Shown piece by piece: positions 33,563-42,869 of a stretch of DNA of 64,000 nt (the stretch's first letter is position 1; each line of letters starts with the position of its first letter). The stretch covers positions 1 to 64,000 of the forward strand of contig CAKPMY010000004.1 of the NCBI GenBank assembly GCA_934168245.1, in the 5' to 3' direction. This DNA is from an uncultured Bacilli bacterium (GTDB taxonomy: Bacteria > Bacillota_I > Bacilli_A > RF39 > UBA660). A program made the translations under genes and the position numbers. Below the pieces are notes generated by a model. It was not told where the DNA came from and searched no databases. It saw only the letters and a list, made by a program, of their open reading frames with translations.

Positions 33563-34308
33563 CGATTTTTATAAATTTTTTTTAAAATTTCTGATTCTAA
33601 GTAGTACTTATCCCCTATTTTTACTAAATGTCTTTTATTTCTATGAAATTTTTTTAGATTATTTATGATTATACTTTGACGAAATTTATATTTATTTATG
33701 TATCTTTCTAAGAGAAATTTGTTGTAGAATAACTCTATTTGTTTGTACTCTTTTGTTATTTTGTATAGGAGAAATATAACGATTATTAATAAATTTATGT
33801 TTATATTTTCTCTGTTTATTATGATTAGAAAAAGTACCATTAAATAACTGATACCTATTTCAAGATAAAAACTATCCCTGAAAGAGAACTTTAGGGAAAA
33901 AAAGAGATTTATGAGTTTTCCTCCATCTAAGGGATAAACTGGTAAAAGATTAAATACTAGAATACTATAATGATATAGTTTTATACTTTCTATTTGATCA
34001 GGCATTATCTTTAATAGAATAAAATAAGCAAAGACTTGAAACACTGGTCCCATTATTAAGATTATTACTTCTTTTAGGATACCGGTATTTAAGGGCATAT
34101 TGAATTTTGCTATTCCACCGAAGGGATATATTACTATTTTATCTACCTTAATACCTAGTGTTTTAGCAGTTAGGAAATGTCCTAATTCATGAATTATTAT
34201 TAGAAAACTTATAATGATGAAGGTAGAAAAAGAAGCGGTTAAAATAGAAAGAAAAGCAAATATATATACTAAGAAATGTATTTCAAAATACTTAGATATA
34301 GTCTTTAT
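33559..34308 (-). CDS. spoIVFB: SpoIVFB-like site-2 protease, apparent ATA start
   Basis: M50 intramembrane zinc protease; in Bacillus SpoIVFB releases active sigma-K in the mother cell. The zinc motif HELGHF falls near residue 40, FGGIAKF follows, and the second motif NLLPVYPLDGGKL comes later. It directly follows a SpoIVFA-like gene after mreCD, as in Bacillus. In this frame no ATG, GTG or TTG exists between the upstream stop (34312) and the HELGH motif. The first usual start (34098) would delete the zinc site. The best starts are ATA at 34308 or 34299, overlapping spoIVFA, so translational coupling is likely. The 249-residue length is near the family's 288. Confidence 0.8.
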   Translation of the reverse strand: MKTISKYFEIHFLVYIFAFLSILTASFSTFIIISFLIIIHELGHFLTAKTLGIKVDKIVIYPFGGIAKFNMPLNTGILKEVIILIMGPVFQVFAYFILLKIMPDQIESIKLYHYSILVFNLLPVYPLDGGKLINLFFSLKFSFRDSFYLEIGISYLMVLFLIIINRENININLLIIVIFLLYKITKEYKQIELFYNKFLLERYINKYKFRQSIIINNLKKFHRNKRHLVKIGDKYYLESEILKKIYKNR

Positions 34309-34864
34309 AGTTTAAATACTTCCCATCTTTTGAAAATACTAAGTATAATTTATTATCTTTAACCTCTCCTATTAATTTTCCTTTTTCAACATAATCATAT
34401 AATTTTAAGTTTAAAGCATTAACATTAGAATAGAAAACCTCTACTCCATTTATTTGTTCTATAATTATGGTAGTGCCATACTCTTCTTTTTCTCCTAAGA
34501 AAACTACGACTCCAGACTCTAGGGCTGGTATCATATAATTATCATCTACGGATAGGACAACACCATCTTTATAGGCATTTTCTTTTTTATAAGTTAATTT
34601 TTCACTAAATACGGGTTGTTCTTCTTTAACAACTTTATCTATAGGCAGAATACTGCCAAAGTACTTTTGATATAAGTCTTTTGCTTTAGCGAATTTAAAG
34701 TTTTTTTCATAGACATTTTTGGTAATTATAGTTTTGATATTACTGTTTGTTTTGATGGCGATTAAGGCTAGTAATACGAGTATTATAGTAACCATACAAC
34801 GAGTTAGGAAGCTACGGACACTTTTTTTGAGTACTAGTTTTTTCTTTACTGTTTTCTTGTTCAT
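34292..34864 (-). CDS. spoIVFA: SpoIVFA-like M23-domain regulator
   Basis: SpoIVFA-type proteins are membrane regulators of SpoIVFB. The 190-residue product has a basic N-terminus, one membrane helix (MVTIILVLLALIAIKTN) and an extracellular LytM/M23-like domain (MIPALESGVVVFLGEKEEYG, then YDYVEKGKLIGEV) lacking the catalytic zinc ligands, as in SpoIVFA. The start ATG at 34864 follows AAAAGGAG; an upstream ATG 33 bases earlier lacks a binding site. It overlaps the spoIVFB frame by several codons. Confidence 0.8.
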   Translation of the reverse strand: MNKKTVKKKLVLKKSVRSFLTRCMVTIILVLLALIAIKTNSNIKTIITKNVYEKNFKFAKAKDLYQKYFGSILPIDKVVKEEQPVFSEKLTYKKENAYKDGVVLSVDDNYMIPALESGVVVFLGEKEEYGTTIIIEQINGVEVFYSNVNALNLKLYDYVEKGKLIGEVKDNKLYLVFSKDGKYLNYKDYI

Positions 34865-34913
34865 AATAATTCTCCTTTTAGTTAATTTTATGAACAAAAA
34901 AAATAAATATACT

Positions 34914-35420
34914 TTAATTTATATTTACTTTTTTATATTTACTTGGAAGTATATTTATAATTAGAAGTAGTAGTTCTGAATAGATTATGTTTAGGAGAAG
35001 ACTATGAGTAATTTTATAGAATAGTCTAGTTATACTCATAGGCACTAAGTTAAATAAAATTATTATTAGAGCGTTTAATAATTCATAGACAGTTACTATT
35101 AGAACTATTTGAATTATGATATTTAGATAGTTTATTTCATAGTGTTTGTAGATATATTTAGAAATAATACCTATTATAGTAAAGATAATGGCATTATAAA
35201 AGATAAGATTTGTATATAATAAGTCGTAGATAATTCCTGTTAGAAAGAGAGTTAATATGAACTTATTTTCTTTCTTTTTATAAAATGGGTAAATGAGATA
35301 GATGCTTATTAAGGTTAGTAAAGGAGTAAATAAAGAGAGATTATTTACGGTATAGGGAAAAATATTAGAAAGGATTCCATCTAAAATCAGAGAGAGTGTA
35401 ATTATTATTAGTGGAATCAT
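34914..35420 (-). CDS. mreD: Rod shape-determining protein MreD
   Basis: MreD is a polytopic partner of MreC in the elongasome. The 168 residues form about five membrane helices, with the typical GIIYDLLYTNLIFYNAIIF segment. The ATG overlaps the mreC stop by one base (TAATG). It leads into spoIVFA 49 bases later. Confidence 0.88.
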   Translation of the reverse strand: MIPLIIITLSLILDGILSNIFPYTVNNLSLFTPLLTLISIYLIYPFYKKKENKFILTLFLTGIIYDLLYTNLIFYNAIIFTIIGIISKYIYKHYEINYLNIIIQIVLIVTVYELLNALIIILFNLVPMSITRLFYKITHSLLLNIIYSELLLLIINILPSKYKKVNIN

Positions 35421-36181
35421 TATTTCTTCTCCTTTAGGACCGTTACATAGTGAATGTTGTTGAAGTCTTGTGTTGTTTTTATATAAATTGTTTTACTTAG
35501 ATTATATTTATCACTTTCTATTTCTTCTACTGTGCCAATATAGATACCGGCAGGGAATAGTTCACCGAGACCGGATGTTGTTACTACGGTGTTTTTCTCG
35601 ATAGCAGCATCTTTATCTACCCAAATTACTTTTAATAAATTATTCTTGTGGTCATAGCCATTTAGAATAGCATAAATATCTTGATCATTACTTTTAATCG
35701 CAACACTTACTTTGTTATTTATATCATCGGCTGTAATTAATTTTACTTCACTATAAGAAGAGTACACTTTACTTATTTTACCGATTAGCCCATTTTTAGT
35801 TATGACAGCCATGTCTTTTTTTAGACCATCTTTTCTACCTTTATCGATGTTTAGAGTATTGAACCAGTAACTTTTATTTCTAGAAGTAATAGTGGCATTT
35901 ACTGGGGTGTATTCTGTTAGAGTTTTGTTTAAGTCTAATAGTCCTTTTAACTCATCTACTTCATTTACTAGTGTTTCATTAATATTTTTTTGAATTAAGT
36001 AACTTTCATCTTGAGTGTGGGATCTTTTCTCTTTTAAGGTTAATTTGGTTGGAAACATAGTAATTGTTTTTAGGATGTCTTCTGGGATAGTTGTATCAGT
36101 TAAATATAGAGATGTGATAAGTAAAGTAAACATTATAATAAGTGTTAGAGTTATGGTTATTAGATACTTTTTTATTTTCAT
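35420..36181 (-). CDS. mreC: Rod shape-determining protein MreC
   Basis: MreC links cell-wall synthases to the elongation machinery. The 253-residue product has a single N-terminal membrane helix, a coiled-coil, and the beta-barrel pair with ATITSRNKSYWFNTLNIDKG, VITKNGLIGKISKV, and VTTSGLGELFPAGIYIGTVEEI, all hallmark MreC sequences. mreB is absent from this locus, unlike Bacillus, and radC lies just upstream. Confidence 0.93.
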   Translation of the reverse strand: MKIKKYLITITLTLIIMFTLLITSLYLTDTTIPEDILKTITMFPTKLTLKEKRSHTQDESYLIQKNINETLVNEVDELKGLLDLNKTLTEYTPVNATITSRNKSYWFNTLNIDKGRKDGLKKDMAVITKNGLIGKISKVYSSYSEVKLITADDINNKVSVAIKSNDQDIYAILNGYDHKNNLLKVIWVDKDAAIEKNTVVTTSGLGELFPAGIYIGTVEEIESDKYNLSKTIYIKTTQDFNNIHYVTVLKEKK

Positions 36182-36199
36182 ATAATCATTCCATTTCTT

Positions 36200-36886
36200 T
36201 TAGATACTTAAAATATTATTATGTTCATAGAAACTATAGAATGAACTATCTCCTACTATAATATGATCTACTACTGGTATTCCTTGAAGCTTTCCTATTT
36301 CTACTAGTGAGGTAGTAAATTCTATATCTGATTTACTTGGCCTTAAATCATTGCTTGGATGATTATGCATGCAAATAATACTAGAGGCACTTAGTCTGTA
36401 AGCCTCCTTAAATACTTCCCTTGGATGAGTGATACTTTTATTAACTGTTCCCATAAATAATAATTTCCTTTCGATTAATTCTTGTTTTTCATTTAGATAA
36501 AGGCAGTAAAATAATTCTTGTTTTTTATCAATAAACAGGTAGCGCATTTCTTTAAAGATAACTTCTGGATTATTTAGTTTTTTCTTTTTTTCTTCTGGTT
36601 TATAGTTAATTCTTTTTCCGAGTTCGATGGCCGCTAGAAGTTCTATGGCTTTTACTTCGCCTATTCCTTTTATTTTAATTAGTTCGGTTATAGTTGCATC
36701 TTTTAATTCATGGAGTTTGTACTTTCTTAAAATACTTAGGGCTAGATCTTCAACATTAATGCTTTTAGTACCTGTTTTTAAGATTATTGATAATAGTTCT
36801 TTATTAGTAACATTAGTTATACCATATTGCTTTACCTTCTCTCTGGGCCTTTCTTCTAGTGGAAAATCTTTTATTGTATAATGAAT
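36200..36886 (-). CDS. radC: RadC/YsxA family JAB-domain protein (probable ATT start)
   Basis: The RadC family has an N-terminal helix-hairpin-helix (IKGIGEVKAIELLAAIELGKR) and a JAB/MPN domain with HNHPSNDLRPSKSD carrying the zinc motif. The biochemical role is unsettled. The N-terminal DFPLEERPREKVKQYG aligns with the start of Bacillus RadC. The upstream GTG at 36895 lies inside the GAGGTGAT ribosome site and cannot be reached by it; ATT at 36886 has ideal spacing (four bases after the site), so it is the probable start. Confidence 0.85.
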   Translation of the reverse strand: MHYTIKDFPLEERPREKVKQYGITNVTNKELLSIILKTGTKSINVEDLALSILRKYKLHELKDATITELIKIKGIGEVKAIELLAAIELGKRINYKPEEKKKKLNNPEVIFKEMRYLFIDKKQELFYCLYLNEKQELIERKLLFMGTVNKSITHPREVFKEAYRLSASSIICMHNHPSNDLRPSKSDIEFTTSLVEIGKLQGIPVVDHIIVGDSSFYSFYEHNNILSI

Positions 36887-36945
36887 TTTTATCACCTCAT
36901 TATATTATTAGATTTTTTTAGAAGTTTTCCGCGTTTTTTTATTAA

Positions 36946-37401
36946 TTATTTGTCTTTTTTTATTAATTCTTCGTAGTTTGCTAAAACTACTTCTTCGATA
37001 GTTAGGATTTCTGACTCTTTATCAGTACTATTTACCAGGATGTCAAACTGAGTTACGTTATTATAGAATTCTTCATTGGAGAGATTTTGTTCTTTGATGT
37101 ATATTTGGTAGCCTTTTTTTTCGTATATGTCTTTGATTTTTTTGGCATTGTTATTGTCGCGGGTAATCCCTAGGTAGACATATTGCTTGTTGTTTAAAGT
37201 GTCGACAGTTTTTATGAGAATGTCTTTGGTATTTTCGGCCATTATTTCTTTGGAGGAATAGACGCCTTCTTGAATGAAGTAATAAGTCTTTCCCTCACTA
37301 AAAGTATTGATTAGTTTTTCTTTATAGGTACTATTTAATAGCATGGCACTTAAGGCTCCTAGTATTATTGAAGCAAGGCTTACTATCATTGTCTTTTTCA
37401 T
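36946..37401 (-). CDS. Membrane-anchored SPOR-like protein, SpoIIB candidate
   Basis: The 151-residue product has an N-terminal membrane helix (MIVSLASIILGALSAMLL) and an external domain with a SPOR-like pattern (YYFIQEGVYSSKE; YVYLGITRDNNNAKKI; KKGYQIYIKEQ). SPOR domains bind denuded glycan at septa. In B. subtilis, spoIIB lies between comC and radC, downstream of valS, so order and domain make SpoIIB-like engulfment function likely. maf and folC are missing. Confidence 0.6.
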   Translation of the reverse strand: MKKTMIVSLASIILGALSAMLLNSTYKEKLINTFSEGKTYYFIQEGVYSSKEIMAENTKDILIKTVDTLNNKQYVYLGITRDNNNAKKIKDIYEKKGYQIYIKEQNLSNEEFYNNVTQFDILVNSTDKESEILTIEEVVLANYEELIKKDK

Positions 37402-37538
37402 ATTATCACCAAGTTTATAATAGCAACTTTTTATGACTGCTTTTGTCGAAAAAAGTTTGGACTTGCTAAGTTTTTTTGATTTTTGACATAGAAAAAGATG
37501 CGAAGGTTCGGTACTATTTTCGCATCTTTTAATGTTTA

Positions 37539-40073
37539 TTATTTTAATAATTTTTCTAGTTTTTCTTTTTCTTCGGCAAGTTTTTTTCGATCAAGTTCAA
37601 CTATATTAGCAGGGGCTTTATTTACATAGTTTTCGTTGCTTAGTAATTTTTCGCGACGTTCGATTGAACTTTTTAATTTATTGATTTCTTCTTCGATAGC
37701 CATTTCATCAACATGGGCTTCTTCAAAGAAATATGTAATTGTAATATTTTGTGATTTGTAATTACAACTTACCATATTATCCGGGTCATCACTAGTTAGG
37801 TTGTCTTCAGTTATTTTTAGTTGAGAAGCATAGATTGGAATTAGTTTTTCATTCTTACATTCAAAATTTACTAGGGCTTCTTTTGTTATTTTGTTTGAGG
37901 CCTTTAAGTTTCTAATTGCTACTATGTCTTCTAAGATACTTTCTAACTCTTCAGATTCTTCTTTGTAAATATCCTTTTTGTTATATGTTGGATATAATGA
38001 GATCATGATTGACTCAGAATCTTTGATTGGTAATTTTTGGTATATTTCTTCAGTAACGTATGGCATGAATGGATGTAGTAATTTTAAGATATCTGTTAGA
38101 GTATCTAAAAGTATAGTCTTGGTTGTTTCAGTCATATTTGCCTTAGTTAATTCGATGTACCAGTCACAGAAGTCTTCCCAGATAAAACTATATAGTTCGT
38201 TTCCAACGTTATGGAATTCATATTTATCCATGTTTTTGATAACATTTTTGATTAGTTGATTTTTCTTAGTTAAAATCCATTTATCATATAGAGTTAATTC
38301 ATCTTCATTAATTGTTCTTTTCTTTAGATCTTCAATGTTCATTAAAACGAAACGTGAAGCATTCCAAAGTTTATTTATGAAGTTCCATGATGATTTAACT
38401 TTATCTTCATCGTATCTTAAATCCATTCCAGGTGCAGAGTTTGTAGTTAGGAAGTAACGAAGGGCATCACAGCCATATTCATCAATTACATCCATTGGAT
38501 CTACACCATTGCCAAGAGACTTGGACATTTTACGGCCTTCTTTATCTCTGATTAATCCGTGAATTAGACAATCTTTGAATGGACGCTCGTTCATGAACTC
38601 TAAGCCTTGGAAAGTCATTCTATTTACCCAGAATGGGATGATATCATAAGCTGTTACTAAAACGTTATTAGGAAAATATCTTTCTAATAAGTCTGTTTTA
38701 TCTGGCCAACCTAGAGTTGAGAATGGCCATAGGGCGCTTGAGAACCAAGTATCTAGGACGTCTGGATCTTGTACCCAATCTTTGCCAGGACATTCTACTT
38801 GAACTTTTATTTCATCGCCTTTGTACCAAGCAGGAATTCTATGTCCCCACCATAATTGTCTAGAAATGCACCAGTCATAAGTTATTTCCATCCAGTGATT
38901 CATTGTTTTTTCATATCTTGTTGGAACAAAGTTTACTTTGGTATCTTTATTCTTTTGATTTTCTAGAACTCTATCGGCCAATGGACGCATTTTTACAAAC
39001 CATTGTTTTGATAAGTATGGTTCTACGACAGCATTACTTCTTTCACTATGTCCAACTGAGTGTACCATTGGTTCGATTCTTATTAAAAGATTTGCCTCTT
39101 CTAGATCTTTTACTAGTTGTTCGCGACATTCTTCTCTAGTTAGTCCTTTGTATTTACCGGCATTTTCATTCATAGTAGCATCTGGATTCATTACTACTAT
39201 TCTTTCTAGATTATGTCGATTTCCTACCTCAAAGTCATTAGGATCGTGAGCAGGAGTTATTTTAACTACACCAGTTCCAAATTCTGGATCAGCATGTTCG
39301 TCTCCAACAATTGGAATTAATTTATTAACTACCGGTAGAATAACGTTCTTTCCAATTAGATGTTTGTAACGCTTATCTTTTGGATTAACAGCAACGGCAG
39401 TATCACCAAATAATGTTTCCGGACGAGTTGTAGCGATATCTAGGTAATCATCTGTGCCTTCAATAAAATATTTAATATGATAGAAGGCGCCTTTGTCTTC
39501 TTTATAGATAACTTCTTCTGTGGAAAGAGCAGTCATTTGTTCTGGATCCCAGTTGATAATTCTTTCTCCACGGTAGATTAGTCCTTTATTGTATAGTCTA
39601 ATAAATACTTCGTTTACTGCACGATTTAAACCTTCATCTAGGGTAAATCTTTCTTTTGTATAATCTACAGAGATACCCATTTTAGCCCATTGTTCGTGGA
39701 TTGTTTCGGCATATTCATCTTTCCAAGCCCAGGCTTGTTTTAGCCAATCTTCACGAGACATTTCTCTTGGCTTGATGCCTTGGTCTCTTAGTCTTTTATC
39801 TACCTTTGATTGAGTTGCAATACCAGCATGATCCATTCCTGGTAACCAGAGACAGTCATAGCCTTGCATTCTTTTATAACGAATTATTATGTCTTGAATA
39901 GTTACATCCCAGGCATGTCCTATATGAAGTTTTCCCGTTACATTTGGTGGTGGAATTACAATACAAAATGGTTCTTTTGAACTCTTTGAATCAGATTCAA
40001 AATAGTGTTTAGTTTTCCAAGTTTCATATTTTCCTTTTTCTACTTCTGTGTGGTTATATTTTTTATCTAACAT
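37539..40073 (-). CDS. valS: Valyl-tRNA synthetase
   Basis: Class I aminoacyl-tRNA synthetase charging tRNA-Val. HIGH-type motif PPPNVTGKLHIGHAWD near residue 40, CP1 editing domain with TTRPETLFGDTAVAVNP, the KMSKS signature KMSKSLGNG near residue 525, and the C-terminal coiled coil characteristic of ValS. The 844-residue form starts at ATG 40073 after AAGGAGG. A T-box leader precedes it, so expression should respond to uncharged tRNA-Val. Confidence 0.97.
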   Translation of the reverse strand: MLDKKYNHTEVEKGKYETWKTKHYFESDSKSSKEPFCIVIPPPNVTGKLHIGHAWDVTIQDIIIRYKRMQGYDCLWLPGMDHAGIATQSKVDKRLRDQGIKPREMSREDWLKQAWAWKDEYAETIHEQWAKMGISVDYTKERFTLDEGLNRAVNEVFIRLYNKGLIYRGERIINWDPEQMTALSTEEVIYKEDKGAFYHIKYFIEGTDDYLDIATTRPETLFGDTAVAVNPKDKRYKHLIGKNVILPVVNKLIPIVGDEHADPEFGTGVVKITPAHDPNDFEVGNRHNLERIVVMNPDATMNENAGKYKGLTREECREQLVKDLEEANLLIRIEPMVHSVGHSERSNAVVEPYLSKQWFVKMRPLADRVLENQKNKDTKVNFVPTRYEKTMNHWMEITYDWCISRQLWWGHRIPAWYKGDEIKVQVECPGKDWVQDPDVLDTWFSSALWPFSTLGWPDKTDLLERYFPNNVLVTAYDIIPFWVNRMTFQGLEFMNERPFKDCLIHGLIRDKEGRKMSKSLGNGVDPMDVIDEYGCDALRYFLTTNSAPGMDLRYDEDKVKSSWNFINKLWNASRFVLMNIEDLKKRTINEDELTLYDKWILTKKNQLIKNVIKNMDKYEFHNVGNELYSFIWEDFCDWYIELTKANMTETTKTILLDTLTDILKLLHPFMPYVTEEIYQKLPIKDSESIMISLYPTYNKKDIYKEESEELESILEDIVAIRNLKASNKITKEALVNFECKNEKLIPIYASQLKITEDNLTSDDPDNMVSCNYKSQNITITYFFEEAHVDEMAIEEEINKLKSSIERREKLLSNENYVNKAPANIVELDRKKLAEEKEKLEKLLK

Positions 40074-40089
40074 AATATCATCCTCCTTA

Positions 40090-40319
40090 TATATAAATAA
40101 AAAACTTTCATCCAAAAAGGACGAAAGTTTCGTGGTACCACCTTAATTTCTACTTTGCAGTAGCTTAAATATCAATAACGGAATTATCCGGGATTACTTA
40201 CTATATTTCAGAAATCATGCTCCTCTGCTACCTTCATTATCTGTTTTTGTTCATTTCCACCTAGCCATGAACTCTCTGTAAAAAACTTGGATAATTACTC
40301 CTCAGATTCCTTGCATCTA
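40090..40319 (-). promoter_or_regulatory. T-box riboswitch of valS
   Basis: The minus-strand leader carries the T-box sequence (AAGGTGGTACCACG at 40131-40144) that pairs with the tRNA acceptor end, followed directly by a terminator stem (ACTTTCGTCC with GGATGAAAGT at about 40102-40128) and a T tract. The long 5' half forms the stem I region; a GTA in the segment GAAGGTAGCAGAGG is a plausible valine specifier but is not proven here. Confidence 0.9.
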
Positions 40320-40325
40320 TTTGGT

Positions 40326-40354
40326 ATTATAGACTATTTTAGTTTGATTTTCAA
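40326..40354 (-). promoter_or_regulatory. Promoter of valS
   Basis: TTGAAA and TATAAT with exact 17-base spacing lie just before the T-box leader. Confidence 0.85.
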
Positions 40355-40436
40355 CAGTTTTTGTAATTTTTGGCTCACATCATTTATGATTATGTAGTTT
40401 GTGAATGTTGGTTTACTGCAGTTGTGATGAATTTTT

Positions 40437-42170
40437 TCACTTGTTGGTCTTTAATTCGGCTTCATATAAACTTCTGTAATTTTTACATTTACTTAGAAGT
40501 TCTTTATGAGTTCCTTCTGCTTTTATTTTGCCCTCATCTAAAAATAATATGCGGTCACAATCTATTACTGTACTTAGTCTATGAGCGATTATTAAAATTG
40601 TGTATTCATTTTTCATATTATCGATGGCTTTTTTAATATTGGCTTGAGTTTCGTTATCAAGGGCTGAAGTTGCTTCATCAAAAAGAATTATTTCTGTTTT
40701 TTGGACTAAGGCTCTGGCAATAGCAAGGCGTTGTCTTTCGCCTCCTGCTAGATTGATTCCGCCTTCACCTATTATAGTGTCATAACCATCTGGGAGAGAC
40801 TTTATAAAGTCTTCTAAGCAAGCAGTTTTACAGGCCTCTACCATTTCTTCTTCTGTTAGGTTTTCTTTTACAAGACGTAAGTTATCTCTTATACTTAGAT
40901 TAAATATATAAGGATTTTGACTAATAATGGTTATATTGCCTCTGATAGAATCTTTATCTAATTCTTTTATATCAAGGCCATCTATTGTGATTTTACCAGA
41001 ATCGATATTATACATTTTACATAGTAAATTGAAAACCGTTGTTTTACCTGAGCCGGATTTACCTACAAAGGCCACAGTTGAGTTGGCTTTAATTTTAAAA
41101 CTCATATTGTCTATTACTTTGTGACCATTGTTATAAGTGAATGTTACATCTTTAAACTCAAAGTCCCCATTTACTTTTCCTAGATGCTTTCTGCCAAAAC
41201 TTTCTTTTCTAAATTCATTACTAGCCATAATGGCAAATACTCTTTCGGATGAAAGATTAAAGTCCTTTACTTTTTCTAGAAGTTGACTGACGAAATAAAT
41301 GATTGAGGTTAATCTGCCTAGATAGTTATTTATAACTATAGCATTGGGGATAGATAGTAGGTTTTGTGTTATTAAAAAAACACAAAGTAGAATGTTGCCC
41401 GTTTCAAATACATCGGATAAGGTTGCAGATAGTAGGATGTAGTTTCTATTTTTTTCATCCATTTTATATTTTTCATTATTTAAGTCTATTATTTTTGAGT
41501 CTAGTTCTTTTATAAAACTGTTTTCAGCATTTAGCATTTTTATATCATGAGCACCACGTACTAATTCTCCTATGAAGCCAGATACTTTTTCATTTTTCTT
41601 TCGATATATTTTATCTTTGGCATTGATGGCATTAGTACGTTTCTTTTCTACGACAAATATTGTACATACCATTACAACTAGGTAGAAAAAAACAACTTTG
41701 TTTATGATGAAAATGGCAAGGAAGATACCAATGTCTGTTAATATATGAGTAAGATAGATATTTAGGACTACAAAGATATCGGCAATTTTACTGGCATCAT
41801 TCGTTAGTCTTTGAATGAAGAGTCCAGAACCTTTTTCATCAAGACTTTGATTTTCTATTTTTAGGATTTCAGCACCAAGAGTTGTTTCGATTTTACTATA
41901 AGTTTCACGATATATTTGTTGACGGAAGTAGCCAGTAATATAGTTAGCAAAATTTCTTAGTAGTTCGACAACTAGAATTATGAAACCGATTGAGACTACT
42001 TGAGCTAGTTTGTTATTCGTTAGTTCTACTATGGCTTTGGCACTTAGTATTGGGACAAATAAATTTATAAAAATAAAAATCATGTTAAATACTATGTAAC
42101 CTATTATGAACTTTTTTTGGCCTTTGCCATAGATCCAGGCTTTCTTTAAATTGGAGAAAAATTCTTTCAT
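40437..42170 (-). CDS. ABC transporter, fused membrane and ATPase domains
   Basis: A 577-residue half-exporter with an N-terminal six-helix membrane domain (to about 320) and a C-terminal ATPase. The Walker A is GKSGSGKTT, signature LAGGERQRLA (LSGGQ variant), Walker B EIILFDEATSALD and switch His in IIAHRLSTV. It acts as a homo- or heterodimer exporting lipid, peptide or drug. It is transcribed alone, so the substrate cannot be inferred from context. Confidence 0.93.
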   Translation of the reverse strand: MKEFFSNLKKAWIYGKGQKKFIIGYIVFNMIFIFINLFVPILSAKAIVELTNNKLAQVVSIGFIILVVELLRNFANYITGYFRQQIYRETYSKIETTLGAEILKIENQSLDEKGSGLFIQRLTNDASKIADIFVVLNIYLTHILTDIGIFLAIFIINKVVFFYLVVMVCTIFVVEKKRTNAINAKDKIYRKKNEKVSGFIGELVRGAHDIKMLNAENSFIKELDSKIIDLNNEKYKMDEKNRNYILLSATLSDVFETGNILLCVFLITQNLLSIPNAIVINNYLGRLTSIIYFVSQLLEKVKDFNLSSERVFAIMASNEFRKESFGRKHLGKVNGDFEFKDVTFTYNNGHKVIDNMSFKIKANSTVAFVGKSGSGKTTVFNLLCKMYNIDSGKITIDGLDIKELDKDSIRGNITIISQNPYIFNLSIRDNLRLVKENLTEEEMVEACKTACLEDFIKSLPDGYDTIIGEGGINLAGGERQRLAIARALVQKTEIILFDEATSALDNETQANIKKAIDNMKNEYTILIIAHRLSTVIDCDRILFLDEGKIKAEGTHKELLSKCKNYRSLYEAELKTNK

Positions 42171-42269
42171 GTTATCACTTCTACTTTCACTGATATTATA
42201 TTATAAATTTATGATGAAGTAAATTGTAATTTAGTTTTACTTTGTGATAAAATATTTATGGAGGTATGT

Positions 42270-42797
42270 ATGAAAACTGTTAATAATACACAAAATGTTA
42301 AAAGAGATGACTATATCACTTGGGATGAATATTTTATTGGAATTGCTAAGTTGTCATCTATGAGAAGTAAGGACCCAAGTACACAAGTTGGTTGCTGTAT
42401 AGTGAGCAAGGATAATAGAATTTTATCAGTTGGTTATAATGGAGCACCTAATGGATTTGATGATGATAACTTTCCTTGGGGAAGAGTTGGCGAAAGACTT
42501 GATACAAAATATATGTATGTTTGCCATAGTGAGTTAAATGCTATTTTAAATTATCGTGGTAGTATGCTTGATTTGCAAGGTGCTAAGATTTATGTTAGAT
42601 TTTTCCCTTGTAATGAATGCGCTAAGGCTATAATTCAGGCTGGTATTAAAGAAGTTATTTATTCACATGATTACGATTACGATAACCATAGTGATGAAAT
42701 GGAAGCATCAATTCGTATGTTTGAAAAATGTGGAGTTACATATAGAAAGTTTAAATCAGATGGTAAGAAAAAAATCGTATTAACACTTGATGATTAA
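42270..42797 (+). CDS. dCMP deaminase (ComEB family)
   Basis: Zinc-dependent deaminase converting dCMP to dUMP for dTTP synthesis. Zinc ligands are in CHSELNAILN (HxE) and FFPCNECAKAI (PCxxC). The product is 175 residues. The ATG at 42270 has the GGAGG site 5 bases before; an upstream in-frame ATG at 42258 lies just before that site and is unlikely. It is a single-gene unit with a terminator. Confidence 0.93.
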   Translation: MKTVNNTQNVKRDDYITWDEYFIGIAKLSSMRSKDPSTQVGCCIVSKDNRILSVGYNGAPNGFDDDNFPWGRVGERLDTKYMYVCHSELNAILNYRGSMLDLQGAKIYVRFFPCNECAKAIIQAGIKEVIYSHDYDYDNHSDEMEASIRMFEKCGVTYRKFKSDGKKKIVLTLDD

Positions 42798-42818
42798 TTA
42801 TAATTTACTTTCAAAAGA

Positions 42819-42862
42819 AAAACTCTAATTACTGATGTTTGGATAGTAATTAGAGTTTTTTT
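42819..42862 (+). terminator. Terminator of the dCMP deaminase gene
   Basis: A long stem AAACTCTAATTACT with AGTAATTAGAGTTT is followed by seven Ts. Confidence 0.85.
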
Positions 42863-42869
42863 GTTGTCT

